From Linum tenue (lineage: Eukaryota > Streptophyta > Magnoliopsida > Malpighiales > Linaceae), in NCBI GenBank assembly GCA_946122785.1, contig CAMGYJ010000002.1:56755703-56819702 (forward strand): DNA of 64,000 nt, in the 5' to 3' direction. Below, piece by piece: positions 47,634 through 58,171 of this stretch (within the stretch, counting starts at the first letter, position 1; every line of letters starts with the position of its first letter). The position numbers and the translations under genes are program-made. A model generated the notes under the pieces. It searched no databases. It was given only the letters and a program-made list of their open reading frames with translations, and was not told the DNA's origin.

Positions 47634-48092
47634 ATGATTTCGGCAACAGAGCTATCCCAAACAATGATCTTCACGCGCTATTCGATTCAAGATAAAATGT
47701 GTTTGATTCTCGTCGATGGAGGCCAAGAAAGGAATTTGATTTCCTCCACGGTCGTGAGCAAGTTAGGGCTTCAATCACGTTTACATCCAGCTCCCTACAC
47801 CGTTCAATTACCGTACGAGAAATACCCAAGTTTTGTGATTTCGCAGGTGGATGTAAAATTCTCGATTGGCCACTACGAAGACCAGATTCTTTGCGACGTG
47901 GTTTACAATCTGCCCAGCCATATTGTGTTGGGGCAGCCTTGGTTTCGAAATAGACAGGTTGAATTTGTTAGCAGAAGAAGCAGAAAATTCCGACTTCGGA
48001 AACAAAACAAAACGTTTGTTTTGATTCCTTTGTCGCAGGAACAAGCTGCCAACGATTTGAAGGAGGTACGAAGACTCCAGGAGGAGTATTAG
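47634..48092 (+). CDS. element B retropepsin-like ORF
   Basis: 152 codons, intact. The reading follows plant Gypsy aspartic proteases: FTRYSIQDKMCLILVDGG, NLISSTVVSKLGL, VKFSIGHYEDQILCDVV and HIVLGQPWFRNRQ. The active-site triad reads Asp-Gly-Gly where retropepsins have Asp-Thr/Ser-Gly; related plant Gypsy gag-pro copies also show this pattern. There is no gag zinc knuckle or RT next to it. It starts about 100 bp after the LTR, as the first ORF of the element. Activity is uncertain. Confidence 0.75.
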   Translation: MISATELSQTMIFTRYSIQDKMCLILVDGGQERNLISSTVVSKLGLQSRLHPAPYTVQLPYEKYPSFVISQVDVKFSIGHYEDQILCDVVYNLPSHIVLGQPWFRNRQVEFVSRRSRKFRLRKQNKTFVLIPLSQEQAANDLKEVRRLQEEY

Positions 48093-49177
48093 ATGGCCTT
48101 GATAGCGAAGCCGTGGCCGTGGAAGGTTGCTCCAGCAACGACGTCGAACACAACTGAATTCGTCGACGGCAGTACAGGGCATGGAGAAAAAAGAATCGGC
48201 CAGAAGCGTGGGGGAAGATTTGGGCGAGCGCAGTACATCTGAAATGTTTTTCGAAACCCCAGGATTGGCGCTGATGGAAGGGAATTGCTCGATTCGACCT
48301 GAAACGACGGCTGCAATCCAGTCCGAGCTCCCCTGTTTTTCGACGCCGACGCAGGGGAGGAGAGAGACTGAATCGGTTGGAGAAGATGGAGCTAACCCTG
48401 GTCGAGATAGGGACTTCAATCCGTTCGGTGAGACCCCGGGAACGTGTAGTGATGATCAATTTGGGACGAAACGAGACGAATAAAAAACGCCCAATTCACC
48501 AAATTTGTTCCAAACCGCGAAGACAAACGAGGCAAAGATGGGTGAATCAGTTGGAGCGATTGGGCTCGAATCGATCGAAACGGAGGCCTTGGGCAAGTTT
48601 CTGGAGTTACAAGGAAGCTGTAGGAGTCGAGAATTGGTCAAGGAGAGGCGAGAATAAAAAATACCCAATTGTCAGAGTAGTTCGCCGGTTTCTGGGAATT
48701 CATTGCCGGAAACTGGAAATTTCGAAATTCCCAGTGGCGGAAAGTGCTTGGATGTTGATTGGGAACGACTGGAGCTAATTCAACAGCAGGAATGGTTGTA
48801 ATCGAGTCATGTCATCAAGGAGAATCGATTGGGAACAACGAATATGATCAAGTTGGCCCCCAGAAGAAATCCCCAATCTCCAAGAACTCGCCGGAGTCCT
48901 TGCCAGCGCCGGAAACTGGAAATGTTTGGCCGGAATTCGTACGTTTGCCCAATCCGATTTTGGGTCAAAGTTTTGTCAATTTTTGTTTGACAGGTGATTC
49001 TTGGAAAAATACGAAGGCGTTGGAACAGATCGAAGGTGAATTTGAAGCTGGCAAACTTGCGTAAAAAAAGATGATCGAGGAGCCCACTTTCAATCCAATT
49101 TGGGATCAATTCTGTGAACGGTTTGAGCAATGAAAGGCTAAAGTGTTGAGGGCAACACTTTTTCAAGAGGGAGGGCC
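48093..49177 (+). other. element B interior after the protease ORF
   Basis: Open pieces at 48127-48483 and 48759-49064 do not match any family I know. Phrases such as CGCCGGAAACTGGAAAT recur (about 48706 and 48907), showing internal duplication. Base composition resembles coding DNA, so a decayed or acquired ORF is possible. Confidence 0.5.
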
Positions 49178-49400
49178 TGATATGATCCCAAATTTCCAAC
49201 CATTTACGTCACAATTACTTGACAAAGAAGCTATTGAAGTTGGGAAGAAGGGCAGAATTTGGCCAAGTCAAAATCCGTATTCAGGGTACATACTTTGGAG
49301 GAATGGTTCTCTCAATTGGCTTGGTGGAAATTCAAGGTTAAGGGTTTGTTTTGTAGATAAAGTTTCCATGTTTCCAATGATATGCTTTGTGGATCCATAT
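49178..49400 (+). repeat. element B 3' LTR, left part
   Basis: Starts TGATATGATCCC after a polypurine tract and ends with CATAT, the duplicated target of C. Confidence 0.93.
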
Positions 49401-49983
49401 TGTTAATACCAGGTCTCAACTCATTTCAATTTAGAGAATTGCAATGTATTATTCAGAAGCAGCGAATTGATTCATGTATGTTGATTAAGCAGAGTTCCAG
49501 CTTAATGCAATAAGAAGAAAACGAAATAACAGAAAAGACCAAGCAAGGCAACCTATGAGCTATGCCCAGATCACGTAGAGTCCCTGGCAACAGCCCCAAC
49601 TCTACGAATCCAGACACAGAACACACGAACCCTAACCAGCTATCCCAAGAACTAACCCGTTCTTCCGATAGAGGAAACCGTTGCCTTTCGTCTCCATGAG
49701 TTGCGCCTTTTATAGAATTTCTCGGCATGGACTTGTGATCCTATCTCTCTCTTCATGAATGATGCGACCGTTGGACAGAGTCTTCGGGAAAATTGGATTT
49801 TGATGCAGAATGACAGGGGAGATGTTCTTCCTCGAGGCTTTGACAGTTTTTAGGGATTTTGGGATGAATGGCGAAGACGCTTCTCGTCAGAATGGTCTTC
49901 TTTTGGGCTGTGGACTTCTTTGGTCTTGATTGAGTGGGTTGTGACCCAGTTTGACGAGGCGCTTGGTGGGCCGAGGCCCAACA
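49401..49983 (-). repeat. element C 3' LTR
   Basis: 583 bp. Minus-strand TATA box CTATAAAAGG at 49715-49706. Confidence 0.95.
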
Positions 49984-50192
49984 ATCTCCCCCTGCGTTCG
50001 AGCTTTCATTCCATTCCTGTACTCATCAAAATATGATATCAAAGCATTGAGTATTTGATCCAAAAATGCAGAGAGTCAGTGAGTGAGAAACTTGTATCAG
50101 TAAGATGGGTCACACAAACTAGACATCGCCCTTATGATCAAGTTATTCCTTTTATATATGAAGAGTAGCTTTGAATGAAAAGGACAGGAAGC

Positions 50193-50392
50193 ATATTTAG
50201 ACCATTATGGTCGAATTGAAATAAACTGAAACAAGGACTCGATCACTCAACATACTTAGACCATTATGGTCTTATTCACCAAGAGACACATTCAGCAAAC
50301 TTAGATAAAACATGGACTCGATTACTCAACATACTTAGACCATTATGGTCTTATTCACCAAAAGACATATTCAGCAAGTCATTTATTTGAGG
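50193..50392. repeat. tandem repeats between extra ORF and 3' LTR of C
   Basis: CATACTTAGACCATTATGGT recurs at 50251 and 50330 (period 79), with a diverged third copy at 50193. This is the non-coding region just upstream of the polypurine tract. Confidence 0.8.
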
Positions 50393-50401
50393 AGCCATGG
50401 T

Positions 50402-51550
50402 TTAGCATGCATCGGGGGCAGGACCATTGTTTGGCTCCCCCTGAGCTCCAGCCATATCTTCCATCATATTGTCTTCCTGAGCTTCAGTGGCCTCTTCCAT
50501 TAATCCATCAGCTCCTTCCATCATTTCTTTTTCCAGTTCAGCAGCAAACAGTCTGATGTCCTTCTCTGATACTGTTTCTGGTTCGAGTTCAGCTTCTTCC
50601 TCTTCAAAGTTGATTATTAGGTTCTTTCTAATGGTCGAGTCAGACTTTTCAGGATTCAGAGTTTTGGACTTGTTTTTAACTGGCCTAGCATTTGCTGGGT
50701 CCAGGGATCCTCCCCCTTCCGAATGCTGGGGCTCGATACGAAGATGGAGGAGAACGGTGGTGGCAGGGACATAGACAGAAGTGTCAATAGAGGAATAGCC
50801 ATCTAGAGATAGCCCGAGATTGGCTAGAAGAAGAGTGATTAATCCCCCATAAGGAAGCCTGCCATCAAGATGAGCATCAGCATTGCGAACTATGGACCCA
50901 AACAGAAGCTGAGTGTAGTCAATTTTTCTCCCAGTCAGTGCATTAGAGAGCACCCAGAGATCGATTTTTGTGACTATGTCGAGACCATGAGTACGGGGCA
51001 GAAATAGGCGAGTTATGACATAATGCAGGGTGCGAAGAGTGGGGTTGAGATCAGCAGTGGGGATGACTTCATTGATGGAGACTCGACGCTGAGTTACACG
51101 TGAGTATTCTATTTCATAGTCGAAGTCATAGAAGAGGAACTCATCCTCGTGTGCTAGAGGAAGAGGTCCTTCTGTAGGAAGATTGAGCAGAATCCCAATT
51201 GCCTCAGCCGAGAGTGATATGAAGTATCCATTTACAAGAGTAGTGAGCTTTCTGGTGATAATGCCTTGACAGTCAAGATTGGCATAGAAGTTTTTGACTG
51301 GCAGGGGGCAGGCAGGAAGAGAAGGATAGTGAAGAAGGAATTCCCAGCCAAGATTTCGAATGAATGGAGCTATGTCTATCCCTAGAGCTTTGAATTCATA
51401 GAGATCAAGGGTAATAGGTTCAGAGAGGCGTCTAGAAGCAAAGTATTCTTTGAACCTATGATGATTGAATTCAATAGGTTCAGGATAGGTTTTCCCCACA
51501 TAGGTGACAATGGCACCAGGGATGCTAGAGGAAGTGAATAGCTCGGTCAT
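50402..51550 (-). CDS. extra ORF of element C (putative plant transposon protein domain)
   Basis: 382 codons, uninterrupted, in sense with the element and placed between pol and 3' LTR, where some Sireviruses carry an envelope-like or accessory ORF. The first half (YFASRRLSEPITLDLYEFKA, WEFLLHYPS, VKNFYANL, LSAEAIGILLNLP) resembles the domain called putative plant transposon protein (Pfam family near PF20167). The C-terminal third is acidic and Glu-rich (about residues 310-370). There is no signal peptide or membrane segment, so it is not a classical envelope protein. Function unknown. It remains open while gag and pol are broken. Confidence 0.8.
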   Translation of the reverse strand: MTELFTSSSIPGAIVTYVGKTYPEPIEFNHHRFKEYFASRRLSEPITLDLYEFKALGIDIAPFIRNLGWEFLLHYPSLPACPLPVKNFYANLDCQGIITRKLTTLVNGYFISLSAEAIGILLNLPTEGPLPLAHEDEFLFYDFDYEIEYSRVTQRRVSINEVIPTADLNPTLRTLHYVITRLFLPRTHGLDIVTKIDLWVLSNALTGRKIDYTQLLFGSIVRNADAHLDGRLPYGGLITLLLANLGLSLDGYSSIDTSVYVPATTVLLHLRIEPQHSEGGGSLDPANARPVKNKSKTLNPEKSDSTIRKNLIINFEEEEAELEPETVSEKDIRLFAAELEKEMMEGADGLMEEATEAQEDNMMEDMAGAQGEPNNGPAPDAC

Positions 51551-51815
51551 GTTTTAGGGTAGCAAGCAGAGGAGTTTGAGGAGTGGTTTGAATGAAGATC
51601 ATGGAGCGGATACTTATACTACACAAGAGGGAAGACCAAGAGCTACAGCAATAAAGAGCAAAGTCCGCAGAGAACAAGCAGTCAAATAATTTTGATTTAA
51701 TCTAAGTATTGGAATTCAGAACATATAGTATATGAAAGCTCAATCAAGCAGCATAGGAATTATAAATATGATAAGTGCGCAAATTAAAGAGTATGACAGA
51801 GAGTACAGAACCTGA
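51551..51815. other. non-coding gap between C pol and extra ORF
   Basis: AT-rich 265 bp without open frame. It may hold the signals for expression of the extra ORF. Confidence 0.4.
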
Positions 51816-54800
51816 TTAATGCCCACTTTGAATCGAGTGAAGGGATCTGAGACCAAGGTCATCACATAGTCTAATAAACCTTTCAGAGGAGAGAGCTTTT
51901 GTAAAAATATCAGCTAATTGAAATTCAGTAGATATGAATTTTAGTTCAATCAGACCATCCTGAATTAAGTCCCTAATAAAATGGTGCTTAACCTCAATAT
52001 GTTTAGTTCTACTATGATGCACTGGATTTTTTGACATGCAAATGGCACTTGTGTTGTCACATAGGATGGGCACATTGTTAAAGTTAATACCATAATCAGC
52101 AAGTTGGGACCTAAGCCAGAGGATTTGAGTGCAACAACTGCCAGCTGCTACATATTCAGCTTCAGCAGTTGAAAGGGCCACTGACCCTTGTTTTTTGCTT
52201 GACCAGGATACTAAGCACCCTCCAAAGAACTGACAGGTTCCACTAGTGCTTTTTCTATCAGTCATACTACCAGCAAAATCTGAGTCAGAGTAGCCTGTGA
52301 GAGACAACTCTGATGATTTTGGATACCATAATCCAATATCCTGAGTACCTTTCAAGTATCTAAATATTCTTTTAACAGCTACAAGGTGACTTTCTTTAGG
52401 CTGATTTTGAAATCTAGCACATAGGCATACACAAAACTGAATGTCAGGTCTGCTAGCAGTTAGGTATAGTAGTGACCCTATCATTCCCCTATATTTTTTC
52501 TCACAGACAGCTTGACCTTTTAAGTCATAATCTAAATGCAGGTTTGAGGCTATGGGAGTTTTGCTAGGTTTTACATTCATCAAATCGAATTTAGTCAGCA
52601 TTGAGTTCAAGTATTTAGTTTGGTGAATGAAGATTCCAGAATTTGTTTGTTGAATTTGTAGGCCAAGGAAGTAGGTTAGTTCCCCCATGAGACTCATCTC
52701 AAACTGTTCTTTCATGACAGAGCAAAACTCATCACACATGCTAGGGTTAGTGCTTCCAAACACAATGTCGTCTACATAAACTTGAACTATAAGAGTATGA
52801 TCGTTCTGCCTCTTAATAAAGAGAGTTTTGTCAACTCCCCCTTGACAGAACTCTTGAGATATCAAAAAGCAGGTTAACTTCTCATACCAAGCTCTGGGAG
52901 CTTGTTTGAGACCATAGAGGGCTTTAGAAAGTTTATAGACATGTCAGGGTATTCAAAGTCTATGAAGCCAGGAGGTTGTTCTACATAGACATCTTCTTTT
53001 ATTTCACCATTTAGAAAAGCAGTTTTTACATCCATCTGATAGAGTTTGAAATTCATTAAACTTGCATAGGCACAGAGTAATCTGATTGATTCAATCCTAG
53101 CTACAGGAGCAAAGGTCTCATCATAATCAATTCCCTCCTCTTGATTATATCCTTGAGCAACAAGTCTTGCTTTGTTTTTAATTATGAATCCTAATTCATC
53201 AGATTTATTCCTGAATATCCATTTAGTTCCAATAACAGTCAAGTTTACAGGCCTAGGGACAAGTTCTCATACTTTAAGTCTAACAAAGTGTGATAATTCC
53301 TCTTGCATTGCAACTAGCCATTCTTCATCAAGAAGTGCTTCTTTGAAGTTTCTAGGTTCCAGTAATGACACAAAGGCATATTGGCCTGGAATGTACTTAC
53401 CTCTGGTCTGGATGGGATCAGACAAGTTACCTATGACTTGAGAGGGAGGATGTCTCCTTCTGATGTGAGCAGGGGGCTTCAGGCTGATTTGGAGAGTCAG
53501 TTTCGGATTGATTGTATTTAGGAGTTTGAGTGGCTTCATCAGTTTTGTTAGAATAGGAGCTGTTACCTGTCTCAAGTAAAGGACTAATAGGAAGAAAATC
53601 AAAGTTACTTAGATCAGAAGGAAGTGACAGTGGTGAGTCTGATGAGTCGAATTTGATGTGAACAGACTCCTCAACTTTCCTAGACCTTCTGTTATACACT
53701 CTGTATGCTTGCCCTTTACTGGAATATCCAAGAAAGGTGGCTATATCTGATTTGGTATCAAATTTTCCAATTTGATCCTTAGTGTTAAGAATATAGCATT
53801 TTGAACCAAATGGGTGGAAGTAAGAAATCTTGGGTGATTTTCCCTTGAGTATTTCATATGGAGTTTTATTTATTGATTTTCTAATGGTGGTTCGATTAAT
53901 TACATAGCACGCAGTGTTCACAGCTTCTGCCCATAGGAACTTAGGACAGTCAAATTCAAGAAGCATGGTCCTAGCAGTCTCAATTAGAGATCTATTTTTT
54001 CTTTCCACAACACCATTTTGTTGTGGTGTTCTAGGAGCAGAGAGTGTATGCAGAATACCATGATAATCACAGAACAAACAGAAATTTTCATTGATGAATT
54101 CACCACCATTGTCACTTCTAATTGCTTTAATGGTGCAGGCAAGTTGATTTTTCATAAGAGCAACAAAGGATTTAAACTTGGAGAAGGCTTCATCCTTTGA
54201 TGAGAGAAAGTAGATCCAGGTAAATCTTGAGAAGTCATCTACAATGACCAGAACGTATGATTTTCCCCCTAGGCTAAGGACATTTGTGGGTCCAAATAGG
54301 TCCATATGCAGCAATTCAAACACAGCAGAGGTGGTCACATCTTGTTTACTTTTAAATGACTTTTTGCAGTGTTTTCCTAGTATACAGGCTTCACAGGAAA
54401 GATTATCAGGGGATTTTATCTTAGGTAATCCTTTAACTAGATTGAGTTTAGACAGTTTGCATAATCTAGAGAAACTCATGTGGCCTAGTTTCCTGTGCCA
54501 CATTACAGCTGACTCAGTCATAGTACTCAAACAAATTTCTTCAGACAGATCAAGTGATGATAAGTCAACAGTGTACACATTGTTTATTTTCTTTCCCTTG
54601 AATATCACAGCATTGTCTGATATTCTTTCTATTATGCAGCACGAAGGATAAAAAATGACTCGATAAGTTGAACCACATATTTGACTTATAGACAACAGAT
54701 TATGTTTTAATCCTTCGACATAAAGTACATCTTCAATGACTAGAGAAGTGTTGCTACTAATAGTACCTTTACCTACCACAGAAGCACAGTTATTGTTACC

Positions 54801-54930
54801 ATAGTAAACCTTACCTCCCTTTTTAGGATTCAGAAATGAAAAAAGAGCTTTATTACCCGTCATGTGGTGAGAGCATCCAGAATCTAAATACCAGATGTTT
54901 GCACCAATCTTATTCTGAAAGGAAAGTGAT
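51816..54930 (-). pseudogene. element C pol: protease end, integrase, RT, RNase H (broken)
   Basis: On minus, IWYLDSGCSHHMTGN marks the end of protease. GAG-pre-integrase follows (HRKLGHMS, CEACILGKH), then integrase (HMDLFGP, IRSDNGGEF, APRTPQQNGVVERKNRSL). RT has [20 protein letters not shown] and catalytic YVDDI, and Copia RNase H has GYSDSDFAGSMTDRKSTSG and SKNPVHHSRTKHIEVKHHF, ending SIQSGH. Lesions: frameshift near 53430-53450, TGA at 53267-53269 where the conserved Trp of ELVPRP context is expected, and a frameshift near 52870-52930. The RT-RNase H half (51816-52865) is one clean 350-codon frame. Confidence 0.93.
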
Positions 54931-54931
54931 T

Positions 54932-56389
54932 TTAATTAGAGTTTTTAACCACCCATACAAGTTTGGGTTTTTGTCTTCTGGAATAGCAGTGTTCAAAGTC
55001 ATGTCCTGGTTTTCTACAGTATGAGCAGGTGGAATAGTAATTTCTGAAATTATGTAGTCTTTTGGGTTTATAAAAATCAGAATTATGGCTATTCCAACCA
55101 GTATTGTAGGATACAGAAGGCATCCATGAGTGCACAGGTAGGGTTCTCGAGAGGTTTCCTAGTTGTCTTTTTAGTATTTTATTTTCATTAGTTAAGTTGG
55201 CAACCTGAGTGTCTTGAGTGAATTGAGCATGCTGCTGTGTTTCTATGAGGTCTTTTAGTCTTTTTATTTCAGTATCTCTATCATTTAATTGAGCAACAAC
55301 AAGACAGTATTTGCTTTTCAATCTATTGCATTCATCTTGTAGGTTAGAAAGAGCATTTAGAAAGAAATCTTCATTTTGATTTTCAGGACCAAATTCAGAA
55401 GAAGTTTCTGATCAAACCTGATCAGTAGGGATCTCATCTTCGACGTTTGAGTTGATTCCCATGAGAGCCAGGTTTTCAGTTTCCTCCTCTGAGCTGTAAT
55501 CACTCCAAGTGGTCACCATGGCTTTTTCCCTTTTTCTGTTCAGAGGGCAGTTTGCTCTTATGTGACCTGTTTTGCCACATTTAAAACATATAGTAGAGTC
55601 AGCAGAATTTTTTATTTCTTTAGGACTGTTTTCATGTCTGTTTAATCCAAATGAGTTTTTTTCATTTGAATTTCCAGAGCTATGTCCATGGGATCTAGAG
55701 TTGTGAAGAGTCATGTTTCCAGAGGGCCTAAAGGAATATCCATTGTTTTGACTATTCCTTCTAGCATTCTGATCATGTTTGTATTTCATCATTCTTTGGA
55801 GTTTCTTGCTGGTGAGGGCAAGTTCATTTTCGAACTCCTCATCCAGTTTTTCTCCTTCATTGTTACATATAGAATTGAAGGCTATATTTTTATTTTTCTT
55901 GTCATGAAGAGAAGTCATTTGTTTTAGCACTTCTTCATGACTTAGCAGGGATCCAATCAAGTTTTCCAGAGATAGAGTGTTTAGATCTTTAGCCTCCTCT
56001 GTAGCTGTTCTCTTAGCCATCCATTCAAGAGGAAGAGACCTTAGTACCTTTCTAACTAGTTCTTTACCAGAGAAGGTTTTTCCTAGACCCTTTAGTCGAT
56101 TAACTAATGTAGTGAATCTTTTGTCCATCTCAGAGATTGATTCTCCTGATAACATATCAAAGGTTTCATATTCCTTAAGAAGAAGGTCAATTCTGGTTTC
56201 TTTTACTTCTGAAGTCCCTTCATGGGTAGTTTCTAAGATTTCCCAGATTTCTTTAGCTGTTTCACACTTATTGACTCTTTCTCCTTCATCATCTGAAATA
56301 GCAGAAAGTAAAATGTGCATTGCCCTAGAATCTAATTGAGCACTTTTCATTTGATCTTTTGACCAATCCTCCTCATCGTCCTCTTTCAT
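54932..56389 (-). pseudogene. element C gag with two zinc knuckles
   Basis: A UBN2-type gag core (KEIWEILETTHEGTSEVKET, FTTLVNRLKGLGKTFSGKEL, SLPLEWM) is followed by a zinc knuckle CFKCGKTGHIRANC and MVTTWSD. One TGA (55412-55414) interrupts the frame. The same frame then continues through a coiled-coil stretch to a second knuckle CSYCRKPGHDFEHC. A frameshift at about 54900 separates it from pol. The usual gag N-terminus (FxGxNYxxW region) is missing; the sequence upstream (56390-56640) looks foreign. Confidence 0.9.
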
Positions 56390-56885
56390 GTCAATTGGTC
56401 CATTTCGGACAACTTGTCATAACCGGGCTGCTCAATTAGTACGATATTGTCCGCTTTGGGCCAAGCCCGCACGGTTTTACTCTTGGGTGTCCTCCCCAGA
56501 AGGCCTCGTACTAATGAGCTTGGTGGACACTAATATACAAGGGTTCCTTCCCTTGTATTACCGATGTGGTACTTGGATTGTCCCATAACAACCCTCCCCT
56601 CAAGACAAGGACCACGAACTTCGTGTCCTCACCTCAGCGATTATCTTGATCCGCCAGACACCTTGTATCGATGGGCTTCTCGTTACAAGGATTTTTCCAT
56701 ATGCAGAACTCTCTTTGATCTGCTTTCCAGACGCGGACCTCCCTTTGATCCGCCAAGCCCAAACGTGGTTCTCTCCTGGATCCACCAAACCAGATGCGAA
56801 TCTCAAATCCCGAGGTCACCAAACGAGAGTCCATCGAACTGACGTCCACCGCCCCGGATCCGCCGAACCAGACTCTGATACCACT
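56390..56885 (-). other. element C leader, with possible foreign insert
   Basis: Between 5' LTR and gag. 56640-56885 has repeated TTTGGTGGATCC/CTTGGCGGATC-type phrases after the primer site. 56400-56590 reads on minus GTACCACATCGG and related phrases seen in unrelated plant LTR sequences, and it replaces the expected gag start. Confidence 0.5.
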
Positions 56886-57468
56886 TGTTAATACCAGGTC
56901 TCAACTCATTTCAATTTAGAGAATTGCAATGTATTATTCAGAAGCAGCGAATTGATTCATGTATGTTGATTAAGCAGAGTTCCAGCTTAATGCAATAAGA
57001 AGAAAACGAAATAACAGAAAAGACCAAGCAAGGCAACCTATGAGCTATGCCCAGATCACGTAGAGTCCCTGGCAACAGCCCCAACTCTACGAATCCAGAC
57101 ACAGAACACACGAACCCTAACCAGCTATCCCAAGAACTAACCCGTTCTTCCGATAGAGGAAACCGTTGCCTTTCGTCTCCATGAGTTGCGCCTTTTATAG
57201 AATTTCTCGGCATGGACTTGTGATCCTATCTCTCTCTTCATGAATGATGCGACCGTTGGACAGAGTCTTCGGGAAAATTGGATTTTGATGCAGAATGACA
57301 GGGGAGATGTTCTTCCTCGAGGCTTTGACAGTTTTTAGGGATTTTGGGATGAATGGCGAAGACGCTTCTCGTCAGAATGGTCTTCTTTTGGGCTGTGGAC
57401 TTCTTTGGTCTTGATTGAGTGGGTTGTGACCCAGTTTGACGAGGCGCTTGGTGGGCCGAGGCCCAACA
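56886..57468 (-). repeat. element C 5' LTR
   Basis: 583 bp, same length and sequence by eye as the 3' LTR. TATA box on minus at 57200-57191. Confidence 0.95.
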
Positions 57469-57473
57469 CATAT

Positions 57474-58166
57474 GATGTCATTAAGGTTGTTTTCCAAGGC
57501 CTCAAAGTTGCTACCTCAAAACTGGAAAACTGCCAGAAAATGGCTAAGGCAGAAAACTGTGTTGAGATACCAACTTTGAAGGCCTATATCTGGAGTTTGG
57601 AGCAAGATCTCAGGCTGATTCAAGTTGGAGGTGAAATAGGAAGTTTTCTTCTACAAAGGAAAGGAATTGGTTGAGTTCGGAGCAACCTAGAAGACCATTT
57701 TCGAAGGGCTCAAAGATGCTATGAAGCCTGTTTTCCTAGGCAGACTTGCTTGTGTTTTAAGTCAGTTTCTTGGCCAGCAAGTTACCTTGTTTTACTCGAA
57801 TTCTGTAGCTTATTCCTGTTCTAATTAGTTTCCTTGTTCATGTAGGGTTGTATTGTCTTTCAATACCTTTCCAATTCACGTTGTAAAGCAGAGTTGAGTT
57901 GAATGAAAATTGCTCCTTTGTGAGAATTGTGTTCTTTGAGAGTTCTCAAGAATCAAATCCTTGAGTTAGTTTTGTGAGGATTCCATTGCTAATTCGAGAA
58001 CCCTTGTTAATCTTTTCTGTGAGGATTCCAGAATCGGTTTACGAGTTTTCTTATCAATCAAGTAATCACCTTGATTGTGGCGAAATTCTACCTTTTCCAT
58101 CATTATCGTTCGAGAGTGTGTTTGCTGCGTTACTTTGATCAAAAGCACCGCCCTGGTGCTTTATCA
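57474..58166 (+). repeat. element B 3' LTR, right part
   Basis: Continues the B LTR after C's right CATAT duplication and ends GGTGCTTTATCA, followed by B's GCCAT target duplication. Confidence 0.93.
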
Positions 58167-58171
58167 GCCAT

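Larger units (their letters stand above)
49401..57468 (-). mobile_element. element C: Sirevirus-like Copia retrotransposon nested in B
   Basis: 8,068 bp. LTRs 49401-49983 and 56886-57468 are both 583 bp, TGTTAATACC...GGCCCAACA, with no difference seen. Target duplication CATAT at 49396-49400 and 57469-57473. Minus orientation: primer site TGGTATCAGAGTC read on minus at about 56882, polypurine GCAGGGGGAGAT before the left LTR. Order on minus: gag, protease-integrase, RT-RNase H, an extra ORF, tandem repeats, 3' LTR. gag and pol carry stops and frameshifts. Confidence 0.95.
46606..58166 (+). mobile_element. element B: small Gypsy-type LTR element inserted in A
   Basis: LTR termini TGATATGATCCC...GCTTTATCA. 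Target duplication GCCAT at 46601-46605 and 58167-58171 lies inside A's gag-protease junction. The 5' LTR is 46606-47534. A primer-site-like TGGCATCAGAGCC starts at 47537, and AAGAGGGAGGG precedes the 3' LTR at 49178. The 3' LTR is split by element C (49178-49400 and 57474-58166). Without C it is about 3.5 kb. LTRs show several substitutions and short indels, so B is of intermediate age. Confidence 0.93.

Noticed and set aside
48127..49064. Host gene captured in element B
   Set aside because: Open pieces are short, in differing frames, and unlike any protein I recognise; kept only as an unexplained interior.
50402..51550. Envelope protein for the extra ORF of C
   Set aside because: No signal peptide, transmembrane helix or fusion-like segment; the N-terminal half resembles another plant domain.
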